From the NCBI GenBank assembly GCA_964601355.1, contig CAZRNB010000103.1:1-11210 (forward strand): a stretch of 11,210 nt of DNA, given 5' to 3'. The DNA comes from CAZRNB01 sp964601355 (GTDB lineage: Bacteria; Planctomycetota; Phycisphaerae; Sedimentisphaerales; Anaerobacaceae). The notes beneath the pieces were generated by a model. That model ran no database searches. It had not been told where the DNA came from and was given only the letters and a program-made list of their open reading frames with translations. Shown in pieces: positions 5,864-11,210 of the stretch. Positions within the stretch are counted from its first letter, which is position 1, and every line of letters starts with the position of its first letter. A program made the translations under genes and the position numbers.

Positions 5864-8047
5864 AAACATTGGTTGCATATTGGTCACAGGGTGGGCAGCC
5901 TTTGTAATAAACTCAAAGACTTCTTCCTCGGTACCGGCAATGGTTTCATCGGCAATCTTTGCAAGGAATTCCTCACCACCCAGACCTAGCTCTTCAGCTC
6001 TTTTAACAAAAGAATCTTTAATCTCTTCCTTGAGCATTGTCGGCATCCATACGATTCGCATGATTCCGCCTTCCGCGGCAATAAACTTCTTTGAGCCGAT
6101 GTAATGCTTCGAGTGCCCGATGAAGCCGGGCGTCTGCTGTCCGCCGCCGACGGTGCCGGCAATGGTCGAAAACTTCATTCCGCAAGGCGTCATCTCGATA
6201 AATTCGCGATTGACAATCATAATTCCGCCGGTGGATGGCAGCACCGCCGCGATGCACTCAAAGCAGCCGCAGGACGTCATCGGGTCGATGATCATACTAT
6301 ATTGGCTCATCCGCTCGATTTTGCCGTGACTTTCCTTTAGAACAAATGCGTTTATCCTGTCCCACTGGCCAATGGTCGGCTCAATACAGGCGCCTTTTGA
6401 AATAGGCTGATTGGGCCCGGAGGGAGTTATTTCATAAGCCGCGCGACAATCCAGCCAGCTATAAGCCCCGCACAAGCCGGGCCGCTCCGGCGAAACCACG
6501 CAGACGTGGCTCGGCGCAAAACTTTGACACAAAGTGCAGGAATAAAATGTATCTACATCCTCATCTTGCATACCCGCAAGGCGGATGTCGCGCTGTGTGA
6601 ATACCTTTCGGGCCTTTTCACGCAGGCTTATAACCTGTTCCTCATCGGTGAAAATCTTGACCTGAACCTTATCTATAATGCTCGAATACTCATCATGATA
6701 TTTAGCATGTAAAATCAGGCCGATGTGCTTGAGTCTAAAGCCTGCCTTGAAGGCATCATTTGAGATTCGTACCCAGCTTATGTCACGCTGGCCCATGTGC
6801 CATACTCCCTGAGCCTCATTTAAAAATGTGTGAATATGGCGTTCGAGCACAGGCTCAAAATCGCTCTGCATCTTTCTGCCGGCTACCTCTACGACAATGC
6901 CTAACGGCAGTTTTCCTCCAGGCTCAACTGAATCGTTATCCTGCCCTTTTACTTCTATTTTGCCGTCTTCGACCTCATTCATATCGAGCATTCTGAGCCA
7001 CTCAAACGCCGGCGTTCTCTGGCCGCCGAATTCACAGTGCATATCCTCCTTGCGAATGCGCTCGCCTTCAAACGCCGGGCTGTACGCAACCGGAATAGGA
7101 ATTTTAGCGACCTTTACCTTCAGGCCGCGGACTTCGATTGCCTTTTCCACAATCTGGTTGTGGGGAATATTTGAGACCACGTGCTCATAAGTGCAGACGC
7201 CGGTCGGCAAAATCTGCGGGATATCGGAATCGGCAATTGTTGGAAAGCCGTAATTAATTGCGCCAGCCGCATTAGCATACCATTCATCGCTGACCTCACC
7301 CAATGCCATAACAAAGGCAAAGATTCTGTTTTTGTTGTAAAGCAGATTGCGGCGAAAATCGCCCGGCTGAACGCCGCCGAAGCTAAGAGCCGCCCTGCTG
7401 GCAAAACCAAGCGCATAAACCACAGAAGTAATGTCTCTTCCAAAAGGCACCAGGCGGGTTTCCCAGCCTAACTGGACGCCGCCTTCGATAAGCTGCTCAG
7501 CGAACGTAGTTCCGTTATGATGGGCGTGCATAAAAACATACAAACAGCGCTGCTGCAGCTTGCGTGCTATTTCGACCGCCGTTTTGACGTCCGGCGCCGC
7601 TCCGACTACCGCTGCAAAACCCGGCGCTGTACCGTCAACAAACTGGATGCCTCGCTCACGCAGGATTACGTCGTCCGCCGCTCCCAGCCATAAGTCATTC
7701 ACAGGTTTTGGGCCAATTAGATATTTGCACGCCTCGATTATTTCTTCAGCAAAAAGCGTAGCCATACCTGCATCGAGGGCCTGACCCAGGTAAGGCACCC
7801 ACAAATCATCATCCACCAATGGCGGCAGCAGCTCCTTTACTTCCTGCATCACCTCCTCAAAATCCGCAAGCTTCTCGACCGCTCGGCCGGTCATGGAATA
7901 AATGATCGGCATATAATAGCCGGTATTGGGAAACTCCACATGACAATCTCGGCCTTTTTCTTTTATGGCCCGCGCTAAAATATCTTCAGCCTGCCCGGCT
8001 ATCTTATGAGCACCGCGTATCGCAGCAGATGCAATGATTTTCGACAT
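5861..8047 (-). CDS. acsB: Acetyl-CoA synthase (bacterial AcsB)
   Basis: A 728-residue protein, about the length of Moorella AcsB and including the N-terminal domain that binds CODH and carries the CO tunnel, which archaeal CdhC lacks. It makes acetyl-CoA from CO, CoA and the methyl group of CFeSP at the A-cluster. The A-cluster ligands are all present: C504, C507, C516 and C526 for the [4Fe-4S] cluster and proximal Ni (SCTLC.......VC.........LC), and C593-G-C595 for the distal Ni. These sit two residues below the Moorella numbers 506, 509, 518, 528, 595 and 597. F510 matches the Moorella F512 that lies over the proximal metal. ATG 8047 has AAAGGTAG upstream with 8 bases of spacing. The gene follows cooS after a 100-base hairpin-rich gap, and its stop codon borders a heptamer array. 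No missing key residue or frame break is seen. Confidence 0.97.
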   Translation of the reverse strand: MSKIIASAAIRGAHKIAGQAEDILARAIKEKGRDCHVEFPNTGYYMPIIYSMTGRAVEKLADFEEVMQEVKELLPPLVDDDLWVPYLGQALDAGMATLFAEEIIEACKYLIGPKPVNDLWLGAADDVILRERGIQFVDGTAPGFAAVVGAAPDVKTAVEIARKLQQRCLYVFMHAHHNGTTFAEQLIEGGVQLGWETRLVPFGRDITSVVYALGFASRAALSFGGVQPGDFRRNLLYNKNRIFAFVMALGEVSDEWYANAAGAINYGFPTIADSDIPQILPTGVCTYEHVVSNIPHNQIVEKAIEVRGLKVKVAKIPIPVAYSPAFEGERIRKEDMHCEFGGQRTPAFEWLRMLDMNEVEDGKIEVKGQDNDSVEPGGKLPLGIVVEVAGRKMQSDFEPVLERHIHTFLNEAQGVWHMGQRDISWVRISNDAFKAGFRLKHIGLILHAKYHDEYSSIIDKVQVKIFTDEEQVISLREKARKVFTQRDIRLAGMQDEDVDTFYSCTLCQSFAPSHVCVVSPERPGLCGAYSWLDCRAAYEITPSGPNQPISKGACIEPTIGQWDRINAFVLKESHGKIERMSQYSMIIDPMTSCGCFECIAAVLPSTGGIMIVNREFIEMTPCGMKFSTIAGTVGGGQQTPGFIGHSKHYIGSKKFIAAEGGIMRIVWMPTMLKEEIKDSFVKRAEELGLGGEEFLAKIADETIAGTEEEVFEFITKAAHPVTNMQPMF

Positions 8048-8062
8048 ACTATCTACCTTTTT

Positions 8063-8143
8063 TTGAACCTGCGGTAAAACCGCAGGCTAAATCCGCCGAA
8101 GGCGGATAAATATTTAGCCCCACGTTTCACGTGGGTTCTAAAC
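8063..8143. repeat. Three-hairpin composite repeat between cooS and acsB
   Basis: Three perfect hairpins stand in a row: CCTGCGGT/ACCGCAGG (8068-8086), ATCCGCC/GGCGGAT with loop GAA (8091-8107), and CCCACGT/ACGTGGG with loop TTC (8119-8135). The outer two have matching flanks in opposite orientation (GAACC...GGCTAAAT and ATTTAGCC...GGGTTC), so this is an inverted pair of the ATTTAGCC stem-loop family around a central hairpin. It occupies nearly the whole cooS-acsB gap. The acsB Shine-Dalgarno lies just outside it. Confidence 0.85.
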
Positions 8144-8147
8144 TTTT

Positions 8148-10097
8148 TTATTCTACTGCCAAAGCACGTCTATCCGCCATATCGTAGAGCTTTCGCTCCT
8201 TCTCGACGTTTATTCCCAGAGAGTCACGTTTGCTCTCGATATGCTCGAACATCATTTCAGCAGCCTTTACCGGGTCAGATTCAACCGCCCATCGGCCGCC
8301 CAGGTCTTTCTCAATTCCGCTGAATAGATAATTGCTGACATTTTCACTGCCCAAAACCGGCAATAGCTCCTTTGCGAAAATTATTAGCACGCCGCTTGCA
8401 ACAAAATACTGTCCGATGGTGACGGCCTTTTCGGTGATAGATTCGAGACAGGCCCCGGCCAGCGGAAGTTCAGAAATATCTTCGCCCAGGCCTCCTTCTC
8501 GCACAATCTCGCTGCATGCCACAAGCAAACGCGAGTTGTCAACGCAACTGCCGCATGTAAGAACGGGCGGCATACCTACCGCCTCGCAGACCTCACGAAG
8601 GCCCGGCCCAGCAAGACTCAGAGCCTCTTTGGGATTTGTAAGCCCTATTTTGCTGCAGGCAATCGTGGCACAGCCGGTAGTCACTACCAGGACATCCCGC
8701 TTGATTAGCTCTTTTGCCAAAGTAGTATGAGTGAAATCCTGAGGCACTTTGGGATTAGTGCAGCCCACAACGGCTGCGATGCCCCGTATCCGGCCGTTAA
8801 TTATATTGTCGTTTAGCGGGCGATAGCTGGCACGGAATCGACCGCCTAACATATAGTTAATATATTCATGGCTGAAACCCACCACAGCTTTTTGCTTTTC
8901 TGCGGGGATAGTGACACTACCTCGATTTTTATAGTTCTCGATAGCCATCCTCACAACTTTTTTAGCAGTGCTCAGCGCAGTTTTTCCCTCCATCGGGACA
9001 TGCTCAACTCCCAGAATTCTCGCCTTGTCGGATGTGGTAATCAGTTTGGTATGGAAACACTTTGCGACTTCAGCCAATCCTTCCATAACGCATTGCACAT
9101 CAACCGCCATCAGCTCAACAGCACCGGTGGCAATTGCCAATTCCTGAGAAAGGAAATTGCCTGCGATGGGTACCCCATGCCGCATCAAAAGCTCGTTGGC
9201 CGTGCAGCATATCCCCGCTATGTTGATTCCCTTAGCACCGGCCTTTTCTGCCGCATCCAGCAGGTCTTTATCCTGCGAAGCGGCAACAATCATTTCCGAC
9301 AGGATTGGCTCATGGCCGTGAACGATGATATTGACCTCATCTTCCTTCAGGACGCCGAGATTGACTTCGCCGCGACCGGCGTGAGGCGTTCCAAAAAGTA
9401 TATCCTGCAGTTCCGAAGCCAGCATTGAGCCGCCCCATCCATCCGCAAGAGCCGTTCGACTGGCGTGCATTATCAGGCTCTTGTAATCCTGGTCAACGCC
9501 CATTGTTGTCCTGTGAAGGGCTTCAACAACCTCGCGGTCAACGGCACGAGGGGTGATGCCGAGCTTTTGCCAGATTACCTGGCGTGGTTTTGGCGCCCGG
9601 CGAGCCATTAATTGTGTTCCTTCGGGCTTACCAAACTCCGCCAATGCAATTTTTCCAATATCGACCGCAATATCATTCGTCTCTCGTCGTTCGTATCTCG
9701 TATCTCGTAGTTCGACGCCCAGCTCTTCGGCTAACTTGTGCAGCTTAACAGTGTCTTTGATTTGATAGTCCGGCGCTTCGCCTTTGGCGGCGGCAAGAAA
9801 TACTTCCGCGACGCCTCGGCCGTGGTCACTATGCGCGCTACAGCCGGCCGCAACCGCCCTTAGAAAATTGCGCGCCACGATGGTATCTGCATCAGCTCCA
9901 CAAACACCCACGGGAGATTTCTTGGAGATTCGGCAAGGCCCCATGGTGCAAATTCGGCAGCATAAGCCCGATTTGCCAAAGCCGCACTGCGGCAACTGAG
10001 CTTCGAGCCTGTCCCAGGTATTAGGCTGGCCGCGTTCAGCCATCTGCTCTATTATCTTCTGAGCCGCCGTATCGCTGCTTCGCTTTTTTACGTCCAT
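8148..10097 (-). CDS. cooS: Carbon monoxide dehydrogenase catalytic subunit (CooS type)
   Basis: A 649-residue Ni-Fe CODH that interconverts CO2 and CO and feeds CO to AcsB. By analogy with Carboxydothermus CODH-II, the D-cluster ligands are C38 and C46; the B-cluster ligands are C47, C50, C55 and C66 (CGFGKSGLCCRICTMGPCRI...GVCGAD). C-cluster candidates are a His of HGHEP (260/262), C298 (GICCTANELLMRHG), C336 (DVQC), C446 (VGCTNPK), C476 (TTGCATI) and C518 (CGSCVDN). The catalytic lysine motif is K557 in TEKAVTIGQYFVASG. The ATG at 10097 has GAGG upstream at 8 bases. It follows cooC and precedes acsB in one strand run, so it is the CODH of the CODH/ACS complex (also called acsA). One oddity is residues about 129-141 (ELRDTRYERRET), encoded by a heptamer array almost identical to one just upstream of the gene. 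Confidence 0.96.
   Translation of the reverse strand: MDVKKRSSDTAAQKIIEQMAERGQPNTWDRLEAQLPQCGFGKSGLCCRICTMGPCRISKKSPVGVCGADADTIVARNFLRAVAAGCSAHSDHGRGVAEVFLAAAKGEAPDYQIKDTVKLHKLAEELGVELRDTRYERRETNDIAVDIGKIALAEFGKPEGTQLMARRAPKPRQVIWQKLGITPRAVDREVVEALHRTTMGVDQDYKSLIMHASRTALADGWGGSMLASELQDILFGTPHAGRGEVNLGVLKEDEVNIIVHGHEPILSEMIVAASQDKDLLDAAEKAGAKGINIAGICCTANELLMRHGVPIAGNFLSQELAIATGAVELMAVDVQCVMEGLAEVAKCFHTKLITTSDKARILGVEHVPMEGKTALSTAKKVVRMAIENYKNRGSVTIPAEKQKAVVGFSHEYINYMLGGRFRASYRPLNDNIINGRIRGIAAVVGCTNPKVPQDFTHTTLAKELIKRDVLVVTTGCATIACSKIGLTNPKEALSLAGPGLREVCEAVGMPPVLTCGSCVDNSRLLVACSEIVREGGLGEDISELPLAGACLESITEKAVTIGQYFVASGVLIIFAKELLPVLGSENVSNYLFSGIEKDLGGRWAVESDPVKAAEMMFEHIESKRDSLGINVEKERKLYDMADRRALAVE
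9673..9714. repeat. Six-unit 7-bp array inside cooS
   Basis: The plus strand divides into six 7-base units ending in TCG (for example TCGTTCG, TATCTCG, TATCTCG). The array is 42 bases long, which is also 14 codons, and the frame stays open. Bases 9677-9714 match 10114-10151, upstream of the gene, at 34 of 38 positions by direct comparison. The encoded peptide is rich in Arg and Glu, unlike the residues around it. Confidence 0.8.
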
Positions 10098-10109
10098 AAA
10101 CCACGCCTC

Positions 10110-10151
10110 ATTTTCGTCTCTCGTCGTTCGTCTCTCGTCTCTCGTAACTCG
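10110..10151. repeat. Six-unit 7-bp array between cooC and cooS
   Basis: Units TCTCTCG, TCGTTCG, TCTCTCG, TCTCTCG and TAACTCG follow one another without gaps after a degenerate first unit. The array lies immediately upstream of the cooS ribosome-binding site (GAGG at about 10107-10110). It is the intergenic relative of the array at 9673-9714 inside cooS. Confidence 0.8.
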
Positions 10152-10173
10152 CTGCTGGGGGCTAAATATATTT
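10152..10173 (-). repeat. Partial ATTTAGCC repeat next to the heptamer array
   Basis: On the minus strand TATATTTAGCCCCC matches the left flank and the start of the stem of the stem-loop family seen at 2872-2904 and 8108-8136, but the second half of the stem is missing. Where the stem would continue, the sequence runs into the heptamer array at 10110-10151, which suggests the stem-loop was interrupted or truncated. Confidence 0.45.
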
Positions 10174-10176
10174 TAT

Positions 10177-10956
10177 TTAAGAAATCAAATCAATCACGTC
10201 ATTTTTTATCTTTTTAATTCGCTTTACAAACTCCGCATCGGCTGTAATTACCACCTTTCGCTGCAGGTCAGCCTGCTGGATAGACCTGCTGTACGGAATT
10301 ACTCCCAGCAGGGTTATCTTGTTCAATTGAGCTTTAATTACACCGATTTCAGCAGGATCTATAATTTTATTACCGACGGCTGCAACGTTTTTTATCCCCA
10401 GCTCGACCGCCATTCTCGCAATATTCCTGGCCGTCTCAATGCTCCTTGCCCCCGGCTCAACAACTACAATCAGCGCATCAATCCCCTGCACGCTCGCCCG
10501 GCCTAAAAATTCAACGCCAGCCGCCAAATCAACCAGAACCAGCTCCTGCCGTTGTAAAATCGCATAAGTAAGAAGCGCTTTTAAAAACGCTCCTTCCGGA
10601 CAGGCACAACCCCCGCCGGCCTGCGTAATAGCCCCCAAAACCAGCAATTTTAATCTATCAATTTTAAGCCAGTATTTTTCCGGCAAATCGCTGACCTTAG
10701 GATTCAGCCTGAAATAAGTCCCAACTGCGTCTTTTGTACTGCCGATCCGTTCAGCGATCATCTCTTTTATCTCGATAAGCGGTACAGGACTCTGCTCGGA
10801 AGGGATACCAAAAGCCGACGCAAGACTGGTATTTGGATCGGCATCAATGGCCAGAACATCAAATCCACTTTCAGCAAACTCTTGAGCTAATCCAGCACAG
10901 ATTGTGGTTTTTCCTACGCCACCTTTGCCGCCAATCGCTATTTTAAACCCCTGCAT
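10177..10956 (-). CDS. cooC: CooC-type nickel-insertion ATPase for CODH
   Basis: A 259-residue MinD-class ATPase counted from the ATG at 10956. The deviant Walker A GGKGGVGKTT is at residues 9-18, DADPNTS at 38-44, and the CooC CxC motif C117-A-C119 is in GGGCACPEGAFLKALL. The Walker B region reads VLVDLAAGVEFLGRAS (140-155). CooC dimers bind Ni at the CxC pair and use ATP to mature the CODH C-cluster; position directly upstream of cooS supports this. The frame stays open to a TTG at 10992, but the ATG gives the standard family N-terminus (MQGFKIAIGGKGG) and the extra 12 residues would be atypical. No strong Shine-Dalgarno precedes the ATG. Unlike the AcsF-like paralogue (DNEAGMEH), the Walker B segment has A in place of E and F in place of H. 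It is the first gene of the minus-strand run. Confidence 0.92.
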   Translation of the reverse strand: MQGFKIAIGGKGGVGKTTICAGLAQEFAESGFDVLAIDADPNTSLASAFGIPSEQSPVPLIEIKEMIAERIGSTKDAVGTYFRLNPKVSDLPEKYWLKIDRLKLLVLGAITQAGGGCACPEGAFLKALLTYAILQRQELVLVDLAAGVEFLGRASVQGIDALIVVVEPGARSIETARNIARMAVELGIKNVAAVGNKIIDPAEIGVIKAQLNKITLLGVIPYSRSIQQADLQRKVVITADAEFVKRIKKIKNDVIDLIS

Positions 10957-10989
10957 TAAACTATTACTAATCCAACGAAAAAATGCGAA

Positions 10990-11036
10990 CAAAAACCCCC
11001 GCTCTTGCTTCGCAAGAAGCTGCGGGGCTAAGCATT
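10990..11036 (-). terminator. Terminator-like stem-loop in the leader of cooC (ATTTAGCC repeat family)
   Basis: On the minus strand GCTTAGCCCCGC starts a stem that pairs CCCCGC...TCTTGC with GCAAGA...GCGGGG around a GAA loop, with a 4-base AGCT bulge. GTTTTT and further T-rich sequence follow. The flank and stem resemble the stem-loops at 2872-2904 and 8108-8136. It ends about 35 bases before the cooC ATG. It could act as an attenuator of the operon or be only a repeat copy; the sequence does not decide. Confidence 0.55.
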
Positions 11037-11054
11037 TATCAACACGTTAAAGGC

Positions 11055-11086
11055 ATTATACTAATACCTGTATCTAATACCGTCAA
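11055..11086 (-). promoter_or_regulatory. Candidate promoter for the CODH/ACS cluster
   Basis: On the minus strand a perfect TATAAT (11055-11060) lies 20 bases downstream of TTGACG (11081-11086). The hexamers are good, but the spacing is longer than the usual 16-18. An 8-base direct repeat, GGTATTAG, lies between them (11061-11068 overlaps the spacer end, and 11074-11081), which could be an operator. A second weaker option on the same strand is TTGCGC (11166-11171), 18 bases, then TATAAA (11142-11147). Both would place the terminator-like hairpin in the leader. Confidence 0.35.
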
Positions 11087-11197
11087 CAGCTACTCTTTAC
11101 ATTTTGTTTACCTGTACCGTATGGTGCAGGGATCCATTTATTTTATACGCTTGCTTAATACTACAGCGCAAATAAGGCTCAAGAAAAAGAGGTAACG

Positions 11198-11210
11198 ATG
11201 TCGATAACTT
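11198..11210 (+). CDS. Start of a divergent gene, cut by the window end
   Basis: ATG at 11198 is preceded by AGAGGT with 5 bases of spacing, a good Shine-Dalgarno arrangement, and reads MSIT before the window ends. A possible plus-strand promoter, TTTACA (11096-11101), 18 bases, TATGGT (11120-11125), lies upstream. Only four codons are visible, so the product cannot be named. If real, the 10957-11197 gap is a divergent promoter region. Confidence 0.4.

Noticed and set aside
8868..9428. Plus-strand open frame of 186 residues opposite cooS
   Set aside because: It is the antisense shadow of a well-conserved cooS sequence; its translation shows no domain.
10957..10992. TTG start at 10992 for cooC
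   Set aside because: It adds 12 residues before the usual N-terminus of the family; the ATG at 10956 starts directly before the P-loop strand.

Overview
The window is a carbon monoxide dehydrogenase / acetyl-CoA synthase (CODH/ACS) gene cluster, the carbonyl branch of the Wood-Ljungdahl pathway. The host is therefore a strict anaerobe, most likely a bacterium: the acetyl-CoA synthase is the long bacterial AcsB form, the CODH is of the CooS type, and Shine-Dalgarno sequences are present. I cannot name the lineage from sequence alone. The dense short intergenic repeats and mixed base composition remind me of uncultured Planctomycetota or Omnitrophota, but that is a low-confidence impression.

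Layout: eight genes lie on the minus strand and are read from right to left. They are cooC (Ni-insertion ATPase for CODH), cooS (CODH), acsB (acetyl-CoA synthase), acsC (large subunit of the corrinoid iron-sulfur protein, CFeSP), a RACo-type reductive activator of CFeSP (acsV-like), a small four-helix-bundle S23/IVP-family gene, an AcsF/CooC-type ATPase, and a membrane methyltransferase of the isoprenylcysteine/phospholipid methyltransferase superfamily. A divergent plus-strand gene appears to begin at base 11198, at the window edge. Bases 1-415 hold no convincing gene but contain an inverted pair of short repeats.

How the genes work together: CooC and the AcsF-like protein load or mature the Ni sites. 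CooS reduces CO2 to CO. AcsB joins that CO to a methyl group delivered by CFeSP (AcsC plus an AcsD partner) and to CoA. The RACo-like protein uses ATP and a [2Fe-2S] electron donor to return inactive Co(II) CFeSP to Co(I). The genes for AcsD (small CFeSP subunit) and AcsE (methyltransferase) are not in this window.

The most unusual aspect is repeat colonisation. At least three repeat styles punctuate the cluster: arrays with 7-bp periodicity, arrays with 9-10-bp periodicity of the type CTAAAGTGM, and stem-loops with the flank ATTTAGCC. They occur in almost every intergenic gap, often directly at stop codons. Similar elements also appear inside the reading frames of cooS, acsC and the RACo gene, where they add short in-frame peptides. 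The S23-family gene is bordered by the 9-10-bp arrays so closely that its GTG start and TAA stop both lie in repeat sequence.
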